DNA of 8,008 nt from Oscillospiraceae bacterium (GCA_016303195.1 JAEDMD010000083.1:1-8008); one strand, 5' to 3'; numbered from the stretch's first letter, positions 1 to 6,491 are shown. Numbers and translations are program-made. Notes: a model not told the origin generated them from the sequence alone.

Positions 1-25
1 GGACGCCCTGCACGAGAGGGCGTCC
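1..25. repeat. GC-rich hairpin at window edge, possible terminator
   Basis: A perfect 9-bp inverted repeat (GGACGCCCT, 7-nt loop, AGGGCGTCC) starts at the first base of the window. It is not followed by a T-run on the plus strand, and the minus-strand continuation lies outside the window. It may be a terminator for a neighbouring gene or a second terminator behind the lipoprotein operon. The orientation cannot be decided here. Confidence 0.5.
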
Positions 26-59
26 CCTTAATAAAATATGACTTTTTCGACAAGCAAAC

Positions 60-82
60 AAGGGCTGCCAAAGGCAGCCCTT
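60..82 (-). terminator. Intrinsic terminator of the lipoprotein operon
   Basis: A perfect 10-bp stem (AAGGGCTGCC / GGCAGCCCTT) with a 3-nt loop lies about 40 nt past the stop codon of the last lipoprotein gene. On the minus strand it is followed by a T-rich but interrupted stretch (GTTTGCTTG). On the plus strand no T-run follows, so it is assigned to the minus strand. Confidence 0.75.
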
Positions 83-123
83 GCATTGAATATGTTCAGA
101 TTTGTACGGATATTCCTCTTTTA

Positions 124-828
124 TCAGAGAAGATAGTACTTTCCGTCGATATTATAGACATAAACCGAGATGTCATAGCCCAGATAGCTATTGAGCTGGT
201 AGTACTTGTTTTCGACATCTTTTAATGTAACATCCAGATAGACAAGTTTACGGCTCTTTACCTTTTCTGACAGCTTTTCGCCTGCGGCAAGATCAAGTTT
301 CGCATCGATCTCGCTGAAACTTGTCAGGTCTTCGCTTTCGTTCTCATTAAGGCAGGTATCAACTGTAAAATATGTGAATTCAAACTGACCGTGAGCCTTA
401 GTCATAAGTACATCCAGATACTTTTCAAGGTAATCCTTTACACTTTCATAATTTCTTTCCTTGACCGATCTTTCGAGATACGGCACATAGAATACCTCTT
501 TCATGGCATCCTCGTCGCCGTTCTGGAGAGCGGTAAGGTAGTTTGAGATAAGGTATATCTCAGGATAATCCGTGCCCTCCTGAGCGAAATATCTTGGATC
601 GAAATCCACATCAAGAGTCAGTTTATCATTTGTACTGCTCTTGAGAGATGTCATTGTTGCACCATACGGCATATCATCCTCATCCAGAGACATACCGTCG
701 GACGGGCCGCCTACAAGATTCGACTCGCTTTTACTGCTTTCGGTATCCTTATTTGAACAGCCAACAGCGGCAGCACACAGTACAGCCGCTGATACAACAG
801 CCGCAGCTTTTTTCAACATTGCTTTCAT
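124..828 (-). CDS. Small lipoprotein, paralogue of its upstream neighbour
   Basis: Predicted 234-aa secreted lipoprotein of unknown function. The open frame reaches back to 891, inside the upstream gene, but the start at 828 is preferred. It has AGGAG seven bases upstream (836-840) and gives a clean lipoprotein signal peptide: Lys-rich n-region, Ala/Val core and the lipobox AAVGC, with Cys24 as lipidation site. A Ser/Asp/Glu-rich linker follows, then a folded domain from about residue 70 to the end. That domain resembles the C-terminal part of the neighbouring 842-1642 product: a helix with an aromatic pair (ISNYLTAL versus LEQYFISF), a D/N-rich turn, a Tyr-Leu-rich helix, and an end reading (I/K)DG(K/R)YY. 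This suggests a tandem duplication. The spacing of 13 nt to the upstream gene indicates cotranscription. The alternation of helix and strand with a final DGKYY strand recalls cystatin/NTF2-like lipoproteins, but that is only an impression. Confidence 0.85.
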   Translation of the reverse strand: MKAMLKKAAAVVSAAVLCAAAVGCSNKDTESSKSESNLVGGPSDGMSLDEDDMPYGATMTSLKSSTNDKLTLDVDFDPRYFAQEGTDYPEIYLISNYLTALQNGDEDAMKEVFYVPYLERSVKERNYESVKDYLEKYLDVLMTKAHGQFEFTYFTVDTCLNENESEDLTSFSEIDAKLDLAAGEKLSEKVKSRKLVYLDVTLKDVENKYYQLNSYLGYDISVYVYNIDGKYYLL

Positions 829-841
829 ATTAATTCTCCTG

Positions 842-1642
842 TTAACCAAATACATAATATCTTCCGTCTTTTTCAACAAGAACGATTTCATATGCGCTTA
901 CCAGAAGGCTTTCCTTACCAATTCTGTCCTCTGCCATCACATAGAACTCACCGTCATATATCTTGTCAGTGTCTTTTTTAAGCTGTTCATAGTAGTCCTC
1001 GCCGAGCATATCCTTGAAGTTTTCAAAATATGCTTCGAGATTATCCTTGTCCTCCTGATACTGCTGCGGAGTGTCCAGCTTCAGACGGGATATCTTGAAT
1101 TTTCCGTTGGTAGTGGTTGCAAGGTTTGAGCATTGAGTAGCAAAGGATGTCTTTGTGTCATACTGTAATTCCTTTTTCAGATACTCGTCCATTTTATCGA
1201 GATAATCGGGATAAGTACAGCGTGTATATTTGGTATAGTCATTTTCGGAAAAGGAAATGAAATACTGCTCCAATGTCTGCATCAGTTCTGACGGGAATTC
1301 ATCCTCATTGAAGTACAGTTTAGTACCGTATGCAGATTCTCGATAAGAGCCGAGATCACCGTCTTTGTCATCCGCAGCAGGAGTTATCTCATCGCCAAGT
1401 TCAGTGAATTCCAGCGGTTCATCCGATCTTTCAGCAGATTCGATATCCTTCATGACGATCTCCTGATAGGAGTCAAAATCCATCTGTGTTGATTCTTCCA
1501 CTGAATTTTCTGCTGAGTTGTCTGATATCTCAGAACCTTCGGATGTACTGTTTACAGTTATCTTCTTATCGGAACAGCCTGCGGAGAAAGCGCATCCGAT
1601 AACAGCAGTCAGCAAAAGAGCTGTCAGTTTCATCTTGTTCAT
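842..1642 (-). CDS. Small lipoprotein, paralogue of its downstream neighbour
   Basis: Predicted 266-aa lipoprotein of unknown function. The signal peptide MNKMKLTALLLTAV runs to the lipobox FSAGC, with Cys23 as lipidation site. The start at 1642 has a full AGGAGG at 1649-1654, six bases away, and the SD directly abuts the TAA stop of the upstream LRR gene. Residues 24-100 are Ser/Glu/Asp-rich and probably disordered. The domain from about residue 105 to 266 contains YFISFSENDY, a Tyr-rich segment with CTYPDYLDKM and the terminal KDGRYYVFG, matching the layout of the 124-828 product at low identity. It is the middle gene of a three-lipoprotein operon. The protein would sit on the outer face of the membrane; no catalytic motif is visible. 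A domain of the NTF2/cystatin-like class is possible but unproven. Confidence 0.88.
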   Translation of the reverse strand: MNKMKLTALLLTAVIGCAFSAGCSDKKITVNSTSEGSEISDNSAENSVEESTQMDFDSYQEIVMKDIESAERSDEPLEFTELGDEITPAADDKDGDLGSYRESAYGTKLYFNEDEFPSELMQTLEQYFISFSENDYTKYTRCTYPDYLDKMDEYLKKELQYDTKTSFATQCSNLATTTNGKFKISRLKLDTPQQYQEDKDNLEAYFENFKDMLGEDYYEQLKKDTDKIYDGEFYVMAEDRIGKESLLVSAYEIVLVEKDGRYYVFG

Positions 1643-1654
1643 ACAAGGCCTCCT

Positions 1655-2329
1655 TTAGCCCAGCTTGCCCATCTGGGAAGCCCATGCCTCAACGGCTGAG
1701 CCTGCGGGAGCATAGACTACAAGATTCGGGAGATCTTCCAGTCCCCAGCTTTCATAAGCAAGATCGGGATTCATTATAGTCAGGGAGTACATACCCTCAC
1801 AGCCTGTAAAGGCTTCCTCCTGAACTCGTGTAACGGTTGACGGGAGCGTCATTTCGGACAGGCTTATACAGCCCACGAAAGCGCCTCTCTGCACTTCTTT
1901 GAGATTTGCAGGTATATTTATCTGTGACAGTGAAGCACAGTCCATGAAGGCGCCTTCACCGATTATATCAACAGTTTCGGGGAGAGTAACGGATTCAAGC
2001 TGATAGTTGGCTTCAAAGCAGTAGAAGCCGACTTCGCAAACAGGAACACCTTCCATCTCAGCAGGAAGCTCCACATTTGCGGCATTTCCGTTATACTTGG
2101 TGATTATAGTCCTGCCCTCGTATATCTCATAGTCGAAATCGCCGTTTTCCTCGATATTACGTTCTCTCACGGTAGCAAGAGGCTCATAGGTATCAAGCTC
2201 TGTGGCAGCCTCGGTCTCAGGCTGAGTTTCAATTACCGACTCAGATGCAGTATTTTCGACCTTATCGCTGCATCCGACGGATACAGCGGTAAAAACTGCG
2301 AGCAGAGCAATCAAAAATGTTCTTTTCAT
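1655..2329 (-). CDS. BspA-type leucine-rich-repeat lipoprotein
   Basis: A 224-aa lipoprotein with signal peptide MKRTFLIALLAVFTAV and lipobox SVGC (Cys20). A Glu/Thr-rich linker covers residues 22-55. From about residue 64 it has the BspA/LRR_5 layout: an entry strand (YEGRTIITKYNG...ELPAEMEGVPV), then repeats of exactly 23 residues with Phe at 105, 128, 151 and 174, built on the pattern C..L..(V/I).(L/I)P..(V/L)..(I/V)...AF. It ends with VVYAPAGSAVEAWASQMG, the capping motif common in clostridial LRR_5 proteins. Members are cell-surface proteins thought to act in adhesion or protein contact. This one is short, with about three full repeats. The start has GGGAG ten bases upstream (2340-2344), a weak site with long spacing. 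It is first gene of the lipoprotein operon; 12 nt separate it from the next gene. Confidence 0.9.
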   Translation of the reverse strand: MKRTFLIALLAVFTAVSVGCSDKVENTASESVIETQPETEAATELDTYEPLATVRERNIEENGDFDYEIYEGRTIITKYNGNAANVELPAEMEGVPVCEVGFYCFEANYQLESVTLPETVDIIGEGAFMDCASLSQINIPANLKEVQRGAFVGCISLSEMTLPSTVTRVQEEAFTGCEGMYSLTIMNPDLAYESWGLEDLPNLVVYAPAGSAVEAWASQMGKLG

Positions 2330-2350
2330 AATAATAAATCTCCCAAACTG

Positions 2351-2359
2351 CTTATAGCA
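2351..2359 (-). promoter_or_regulatory. Possible extended -10 promoter of the lipoprotein operon
   Basis: On the minus strand the 79-nt gap between typA and the LRR lipoprotein contains TGCTATAAG, an extended -10 (TGN plus 5 of 6 of TATAAT). The -35 is poor: TTCAAC at a 15-bp distance. No convincing terminator follows typA (only a weak GATC/GATC stem in 2390-2406), so readthrough from typA could also supply this operon. Confidence 0.4.
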
Positions 2360-2408
2360 TGATGAAAATGTGTTGAACTGATAAAATTTTACGGATCGCC
2401 GATCAGAT

Positions 2409-4241
2409 TCACTGATTCTTTGCAGCGTTTCCTCTTATCTTGGCTCTCTGCTGGTTGCTGAGGATCCTCTTTCTGATACGGAGAGACTCAGGAGTAACTT
2501 CAAGAAGCTCATCGTCAGCAAGGAATTCAAGGCAGTCTTCAAGGCTGAGAACTCTCGGCGGAACGAGACGGAGTGCATCATCGCTTCCGCTTGCACGTGT
2601 ATTTGTAAGGTGCTTCTTCTTGCAGACATTTACAACGAGGTCTTCTACCTTTGGTGAAGCGCCTACGATCATGCCCTCGTAAACAGGAGTACCTGACGAG
2701 ATAAAGAGCTGACCTCTTTCCTGAGCGTTGTAAAGGCCGTATGTAACAGCTTCGCCTGTCTCAAATGAAACCAGTGAACCTGTGTTTCTGCGTTCGATAT
2801 CGCCCTTGTAAGGCTGATAGCTGTCGAATACATGGCTCATGATGCCCTCGCCCTTTGTATCGGTGAGAAATTCGCTCTTATATCCGAAAAGACCTCTTGC
2901 AGGAACGAGGAATTCGATCCTTGTACGTGTGCCCTGTGGGTGCATATCTACCATTTCGCCCTTACGTGCGCCTATCTTTTCCATTACAGAACCAACGCAG
3001 TCACCCGGAACGTCGATAACGAGTCTCTCGATCGGTTCGAGCTTCTGACCGTTTTCGCCTTCCTTGAACAGAACTCTCGGAGTTGAAACGGACAGCTCAT
3101 ATCCCTCACGGCGCATATTCTCGATAAGGATGGACAGGTGCATCTCACCACGGCCTGCAACACGGAAAGCGTCGGTATTTTCAGTTTCCTCTACACGGAG
3201 AGAAACGTCCTTGAGCAGTTCCTTGAAAAGTCTCTCACGGAGCTGACGGGAAGTAACGAACTTACCTTCCTTGCCTGCGAATGGGCTGTCATTTACAGCG
3301 AAAGTCATTTCAACAGTAGGCTCACTGATCTTTACGAACGGGAGCGGCTCAGGAGCATCGGTAGCGCAGATAGTATCGCCGATGGTGATACCTTCGATAC
3401 CTGATATCCATACGATATCTCCGACAGTAGCTTCCTGAACGGGAACACGGTTAAGTCCCTGTATCTGGAGCAGAGAAACGATCTTGGAGTTGTAGTTCTT
3501 CTTAGAGCCTGTGTAATCGCAGACAGTTACCTGCTGATTTACCTTGATGTTACCTCTTACGATACGTCCGATACCTATACGGCCGACATATTCGTTGTAG
3601 TCAATGGAAGAAATGAGCATCTGGAGCGGTTCTTCAGGTTCACCCTTCGGCGGCTCGATGTAGTTGATGATAGTATCGAAAAGGGGCTTTAAGTCTGTAC
3701 CTGCTTCATACTGGCTGAGTGAAGCTGTACCGCTTCTGCCTGAGCAGAAAAGAAGCGGTGATTCGAGCTGATCTTCGTTAGCATCAAGGTCAAGGAGAAG
3801 TTCAAGAACTTCATCGCCGATCTCATCAAGACGGGCATCAGGACGGTCGATCTTGTTTACGACAACGATGATCTTGTGACCCATTTCGAGAGCCTTTGAC
3901 AGTACGAAACGAGTCTGCGGCATAGGGCCTTCAGCAGCGTCAACGAGCAGGAGAACACCGTCAACCATTTCCAGTACACGCTCAACCTCACCGCCGAAAT
4001 CAGCATGGCCGGGGGTGTCGATAATGTTGATCTTGATATCGTTGTACATTACGGAAGTATTCTTCGCAAGGATAGTGATACCTCTTTCACGCTCGATGTC
4101 ATTGGAGTCCATAACTCTCTCAGCAACAGCCTGATTCTCACGGAATACGCCGCCCTGCTTGAGCATTTCGTCAACGAGGGTAGTCTTACCGTGGTCAACG
4201 TGGGCGATAATGGCGATGTTTCTTAAATCTTCTCTTATCAT
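2409..4241 (-). CDS. typA: Ribosome-associated translational GTPase TypA/BipA
   Basis: A 610-aa translation-factor GTPase of the TypA/BipA family, which binds the ribosome and assists 50S assembly and stress or low-temperature growth. Visible motifs from the preferred start are G1 AHVDHGKTT (13-21), switch I ERERGITI (50-57), G3 DTPGH (75-79), G4 NKID (129-132) and G5 CSGRSG. An EF-Tu-like domain II follows, then the EF-G-like domains, and the BipA-specific C-terminal part ends in a basic tail ([17 protein letters not shown]). Length fits the family (about 605-615 aa). The frame extends 17 codons further up to 4292, but the start at 4241 has GGAGG at 4251-4255 with nine bases of spacing and gives the usual [18 protein letters not shown] opening. 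All G motifs are intact. No clear promoter is visible upstream; it may be cotranscribed with the genes above or use a weak local promoter. Confidence 0.97.
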   Translation of the reverse strand: MIREDLRNIAIIAHVDHGKTTLVDEMLKQGGVFRENQAVAERVMDSNDIERERGITILAKNTSVMYNDIKINIIDTPGHADFGGEVERVLEMVDGVLLLVDAAEGPMPQTRFVLSKALEMGHKIIVVVNKIDRPDARLDEIGDEVLELLLDLDANEDQLESPLLFCSGRSGTASLSQYEAGTDLKPLFDTIINYIEPPKGEPEEPLQMLISSIDYNEYVGRIGIGRIVRGNIKVNQQVTVCDYTGSKKNYNSKIVSLLQIQGLNRVPVQEATVGDIVWISGIEGITIGDTICATDAPEPLPFVKISEPTVEMTFAVNDSPFAGKEGKFVTSRQLRERLFKELLKDVSLRVEETENTDAFRVAGRGEMHLSILIENMRREGYELSVSTPRVLFKEGENGQKLEPIERLVIDVPGDCVGSVMEKIGARKGEMVDMHPQGTRTRIEFLVPARGLFGYKSEFLTDTKGEGIMSHVFDSYQPYKGDIERRNTGSLVSFETGEAVTYGLYNAQERGQLFISSGTPVYEGMIVGASPKVEDLVVNVCKKKHLTNTRASGSDDALRLVPPRVLSLEDCLEFLADDELLEVTPESLRIRKRILSNQQRAKIRGNAAKNQ

Positions 4242-4282
4242 CTTTTCTTTCCTCCAAGAATTATATTTATCCTTCTTTATAT

Positions 4283-4302
4283 AAACGGGCAATTTCCCGT
4301 TT
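4283..4302. other. Hairpin in the typA leader
   Basis: A perfect 7-bp inverted repeat (AAACGGG, 6-nt loop, CCCGTTT) lies about 40 nt upstream of the typA start. On the minus strand it is followed by TATATAAAG, not a T-run, so it would be a leader stem-loop. On the plus strand it is followed by CTTTTTCT and could terminate plus-strand transcripts, but there is no plus-strand gene nearby. Confidence 0.4.
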
Positions 4303-4348
4303 CTTTTTCTGAACTTGCATCCATCAATATATCTTGTGAAAACAAGTT

Positions 4349-4881
4349 TTATTTTACCGTGAATCTGTCACCCAGCTTTTCATTAAGCAGTGACCTTAAA
4401 GCAGACGCATCGCCATCGGTGATATCCGAAAAGGCGAAAGAAAAATTTATCTCCTTAGTGAATATTATGAAATAACCGTTTCTTTCTACGGCTTTCTTTA
4501 AGGATTCATAGGCAAATGTGTAAGTAGTTCTTTCTGCTTGAATAAAGTTCCCACAAGTCTGTCATCGCTGAGTTCGCAGTTTATCATGATCTGATCTTTA
4601 GGGAAAATAAGCGAAAAGATCAATATCCACCAGTTTACGGCAAGGGCAAACAACTGAACGCACATTCCCCCCATATATATGAGCGCTCCCAGTATAACAA
4701 GCGTAAAATAGCTTATAATGTCCCACATATGCGGCAGGACAGTGCTGATTATTTTCAGGACAGCGATCGCACAGGCAGTAAGGAATATCACCACCAGAAA
4801 CATACGAAATACATAACCTTTATCCTCATTCAGCGAAGCAAGGGTATTTTTTCTGCCGTGTCGGTATTTTACTTTTATCAT
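4349..4881 (-). pseudogene. YcxB-like two-helix membrane protein, frameshifted
   Basis: The open frame from 4881 to 4498 encodes 127 aa: a short basic N-terminus (MIKVKYRHGRKN), two hydrophobic helices (about residues 26-50 and 58-95, the second possibly spanning the membrane with a re-entrant end), and then the start of a soluble domain that stops abruptly. Shifting by one base near 4530 (after AAA 4531-4533) opens a frame to a TAA at 4349-4351. It reads RTTYTFAYESLKKAVERNGY, then FIIFTKEINFSFAF, then ALRSLLNEKLGDRFTVK. This continuation aligns well with the end of the adjacent YcxB-like gene (TYQNLYAATETNRYFFI...LRELLVQKMSDKF), so the original product was about 177 aa. One missing A in the AAAGAA stretch explains it. 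The start has GGAGGG six bases upstream (4888-4893) and overlaps the previous stop as ATGA. A sequencing error in the A-run is the main alternative to a true pseudogene. Confidence 0.8.
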
Positions 4882-5423
4882 ATACTGCCCTCCGTGTCGA
4901 TGAGGAACTTATCGCTCATTTTCTGAACGAGCAGTTCACGAAGCTGTAAGGCAGTCCCCTCGGAAAAATCATTTTTTCCGATGATGCAGACCGTATGCTT
5001 GTACAGATGGATGAAAAAATACCTGTTTGTTTCGGTAGCCGCATAGAGATTCTGATAGGTGAATTCACGTTTCACCTCGGAAATAGTGCCTCTTTTGACG
5101 AATGTAAAAACATCGTCATCGAAAAAGAATTCTCGTTTTTCCTCGGCAGGAGGCGTATTCTCCATAACTTTCGGCTGACGCAGCAGCTTTATGATCTTTT
5201 TCACATTGGAAAAAACCGAAACGGCATAGAACACCAGAGCGATCTTTATATATACTTAAATTGCGCTGTGGTAAAGATATGCCAAAGCCCATACACCAAG
5301 AACAGCGAGAAAGACTATTTCAGCTATCCATAATATGAGCGATCTCATGCGCTGTTTTTTATTGTTGTAGACGTAGGAGTCACTGATATATCTGCCTGTG
5401 TAAATGACATCAGCACGTATCAT
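4878..5423 (-). pseudogene. YcxB-like two-helix membrane protein with in-frame stop
   Basis: Reading from ATG 5423 gives MIRADVIYTGRYISDSYVY, a basic segment, a first membrane helix (about residues 29-50, LILWIAEIVFLAVLGVWALA), and then TAA at 5256-5258 (codon 56). In the same frame the sequence continues without further stops to 4878: a second helix (VYIKIALVFYAVSVFSNVKK), a linker with PPAEEK, and a soluble domain ending RYFFIHLYKHTVC, GKNDFSEGTALQLREL and LLVQKMSDKF, the YcxB-like C-terminal pattern. Without the stop it would be about 181 aa, with the same two-helix-plus-domain layout as its neighbour. The context HSAI-stop-VYIK would fit a former Tyr codon (TAT or TAC to TAA). Start support is AGGTG at 5429-5433, five bases away and directly behind the upstream stop. 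A remnant could start at GTG 5234, but its SD (AAAG) is weak and it would cut the second helix. A split into two genes is the alternative. Confidence 0.75.
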
Positions 5424-5435
5424 AGCGACACCTGT

Positions 5436-5801
5436 TTATTCGTTGTCTATATAAACATCCAGCTTTTCATCAACAGCCTTTGTGAAGAACTCAACGAGCG
5501 CATCATAGCAATCGGAACGGCGTGGATATTTCATTCTGTGTCTGTCTATTGCCATAAGCTGATTAAGTGCCTTTGAACAGTCGGGAACTTTCCAATGGCT
5601 GTTATCGAAATCCAGTGCAAGCTGATAATACTCAGCAAGGCATTCCCCGCCCTTGTTTGAATAAGGGATCAGGGACATGATATCATCGAAAAAGCCTTCC
5701 CAAACATGGAATTTTTCGAGAACGTTGTCATTTTTGCAAAGGCAGAGGATGAATTTCTTTTCACCGTCAAAGCCTTCATAGAATCGTTTATCTTCCTTCA
5801 T
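5436..5801 (-). CDS. Hypothetical cytoplasmic protein
   Basis: A 121-aa protein that I do not recognise. The open frame begins at 5876, but the ATG at 5801 (MKEDKRFYEGFDGEKKF) is preferred: GAGGTG lies six bases upstream (5808-5813), whereas the upstream ATGs at 5876 and 5843 have no SD. There is no signal peptide or membrane helix. Visible features are a beta-like start (KFILCLCKNDNVLEKF), an aromatic segment (HVWEGFFDDIMSLIPY), an aromatic/acidic stretch with YYQLALDFDNSHWKVPD, a basic patch (IDRHRMKYPRRSD) and an acidic end (DEKLDVYIDNE). The stop lies 12 nt before the start of the first YcxB-like gene, whose SD directly follows it, so the three genes read as one operon. Function is unknown; partnership with the membrane proteins is inferred from position only. 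Confidence 0.8.
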   Translation of the reverse strand: MKEDKRFYEGFDGEKKFILCLCKNDNVLEKFHVWEGFFDDIMSLIPYSNKGGECLAEYYQLALDFDNSHWKVPDCSKALNQLMAIDRHRMKYPRRSDCYDALVEFFTKAVDEKLDVYIDNE

Positions 5802-5878
5802 TTGTTTCACCTCTGAATTTATATTAAAGGGCTTGTGTGACATCCGCACAGCCTTCAGTGATCCTGAACCATACAAAT

Positions 5879-5907
5879 AATATAGTTCATCTCCTATACA
5901 TTTTTAA
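5879..5907 (-). promoter_or_regulatory. Promoter of the hypothetical/YcxB-like operon
   Basis: On the minus strand, TTAAAA (5902-5907, 4 of 6 matches to TTGACA) is followed after exactly 17 bp by TATATT (5879-5884, 5 of 6 to TATAAT). The start point would be near 5872, leaving a leader of about 70 nt before the ATG at 5801. A short inverted repeat (AAACGA, 7 nt, TCGTTT at 5906-5924) touches the -35 box and could be an operator. Confidence 0.5.
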
Positions 5908-5953
5908 ACGAATATGCATCGTTTTAATGCAAATGTTCTTTTTTTTCGGACAT

Positions 5954-5979
5954 AAAAAAGCCCTTGCCGCTTAGCAAGG
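5954..5979 (-). terminator. Intrinsic terminator of a short RNA or tRNA readthrough
   Basis: On the minus strand a 6-bp stem CCTTGC / GCAAGG with a 6-nt loop is followed by GC and six T. It lies 92 nt beyond the end of the tRNA-Tyr terminator at 6071 and some 75 nt before the next promoter, so it must end a separate short transcript or catch readthrough. Confidence 0.7.
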
Positions 5980-6029
5980 TACTTACTGTATAAACCTGAG
6001 CCGAAGTCAGGCGTAGTCTGTCATTTTGA
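5954..6029 (-). ncRNA. Candidate small RNA of about 75 nt
   Basis: Between the tRNA-Tyr terminator and the next gene lies a possible independent unit. It has TTGTTC (6057-6062), a short 15-bp spacer, TATAAC (6036-6041), a hairpin at 5995-6011 (CCTGA...TCAGG around a TTCG loop) and the terminator at 5954-5979. No plausible open frame is present; a five-codon ATG...TGA stretch (MTDYA) lacks an SD. It matches no RNA family I recognise. The suboptimal spacer keeps confidence low, and a processed tRNA readthrough tail is the alternative. Confidence 0.35.
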
Positions 6030-6070
6030 AGATCTGTTATATTTTCCGTTTCTGAGGAACAAGATATTGT

Positions 6071-6101
6071 TAATAAAATAGCCCCGATTTTGCTCGGGGC
6101 T
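6071..6101 (-). terminator. Intrinsic terminator after tRNA-Tyr
   Basis: An 8-bp stem AGCCCCGA / TCGGGGCT with a 6-nt loop (6080-6101) begins directly behind the encoded CCA end of tRNA-Tyr. On the minus strand it is followed by ATTTTATT, which fits a strong Rho-independent terminator. Confidence 0.85.
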
Positions 6102-6104
6102 TAG

Positions 6105-6190
6105 TGGTGGGAGAGGATGGATTTGAACCATCGAAGCATGAAAGCAACAGATTTACAGTCTGCCCCCTTTGGCCACTCGGGAACTCTCCC
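6105..6190 (-). tRNA. tRNA-Tyr (anticodon GUA)
   Basis: An 86-nt class II tRNA. The acceptor stem GGGAGAG / CTCTCCC, discriminator A and an encoded CCA are present. The anticodon loop CTGTAAA gives GUA (6154-6156), the variable arm is long as expected for bacterial tRNA-Tyr, and the T loop reads GGTTCAAATCC. It has no promoter of its own that I can see. It lies downstream of tRNA-Thr, separated by a hairpin. Confidence 0.96.
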
Positions 6191-6196
6191 ATACAA

Positions 6197-6224
6197 AAAT
6201 ATTAACGAGTTTTCAACTCGTTAA
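6197..6224 (-). terminator. Hairpin between tRNA-Thr and tRNA-Tyr
   Basis: A perfect 10-bp stem TTAACGAGTT / AACTCGTTAA with a 3-nt loop is followed on the minus strand by TATTTTTG, so it has the form of an intrinsic terminator. Because tRNA-Tyr just below lacks a visible promoter, it may be a partial terminator or a processing signal in a Thr-Tyr transcript. Confidence 0.6.
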
Positions 6225-6233
6225 GCAAAATAA

Positions 6234-6309
6234 TGGAGCTGGTGGACGGACTCGAACCCCCGACCTGCTGATTACAAATCAGCTGCTCTACCAACTGAGC
6301 TACACCAGC
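6234..6309 (-). tRNA. tRNA-Thr (anticodon UGU)
   Basis: A 76-nt class I tRNA with acceptor stem GCTGGTG / CACCAGC, discriminator T and encoded CCA. The D-loop reads AGCTCAGTTGGTAGAGC, anticodon loop TTTGTAA gives UGU (6274-6276), and the T arm contains GGTTCGAGTCC. It reads ACA and related Thr codons. It is transcribed from the consensus promoter at 6326-6354. Confidence 0.96.
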
Positions 6310-6325
6310 GCTTTATTGCTTGTTT

Positions 6326-6354
6326 ATTATATCACATCTTTTTTTTTTTGTCAA
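6326..6354 (-). promoter_or_regulatory. Consensus promoter of tRNA-Thr
   Basis: On the minus strand, a perfect TTGACA (6349-6354) and a perfect TATAAT (6326-6331) are separated by exactly 17 bp. The start point would be near 6319, about 10 nt before the mature tRNA. An unbroken run of 11 A (6339-6349) begins with the last base of the -35 box and fills most of the spacer. Confidence 0.92.
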
Positions 6355-6417
6355 CCCCTTTTTCAAATTTTTTTGAAAAAATTTTTTGGAAGGAATTGAA
6401 GCTGTTTAAAAGATGAA

Positions 6418-6491
6418 TCGAGGCGACAGGACTTGAACCTGCGGCATCTTGCTCCCAAAGCAAGCACTCTACCAAACTGAGTTACGCCTCG
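6418..6491 (-). tRNA. tRNA-Pro (anticodon UGG)
   Basis: A 74-nt class I tRNA with acceptor stem CGAGGCG / CGCCTCG and discriminator A. The anticodon loop TTTGGGA gives UGG (6455-6457), and the T arm contains GGTTCAAGTCC. It is the only one of the three tRNAs without an encoded CCA: TTC follows the discriminator, so CCA must be added by nucleotidyltransferase. Between it and the tRNA-Thr promoter there is only an A/T-only inverted repeat (about 6363-6388), not a canonical terminator. Confidence 0.95.

Noticed and set aside
641..1129. Long open frame on the plus strand over the two lipoprotein genes
   Set aside because: It lies antisense to two well-supported lipoprotein genes with proper SD sites and signal peptides, has no SD of its own and a low-complexity product. 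Plus-strand frames inside typA and rsmE are rejected for the same reason.
4283..4310. Plus-strand intrinsic terminator upstream of typA
   Set aside because: The hairpin followed by CTTTTTCT fits a terminator on the plus strand, but no plus-strand gene exists in the window; it is kept only as a leader hairpin.
4529..4540. Programmed -1 frameshifting at the YcxB-like break
   Set aside because: The sequence CAG AAA GAA is not a good slippery heptamer: a slip of the Lys tRNA from AAA to GAA pairs poorly, and no stimulatory SD or stem is evident. Loss of one base is simpler.
6009..6026. Five-codon leader peptide MTDYA before the orphan terminator
   Set aside because: It has no SD, no regulated gene downstream within the transcript and no codon bias suggesting attenuation.
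6363..6388. Terminator for tRNA-Pro in the A/T-only inverted repeat
   Set aside because: The stem is only A-T pairs with a tiny loop and is followed by GAAAAAGG on the minus strand, not a T-run.
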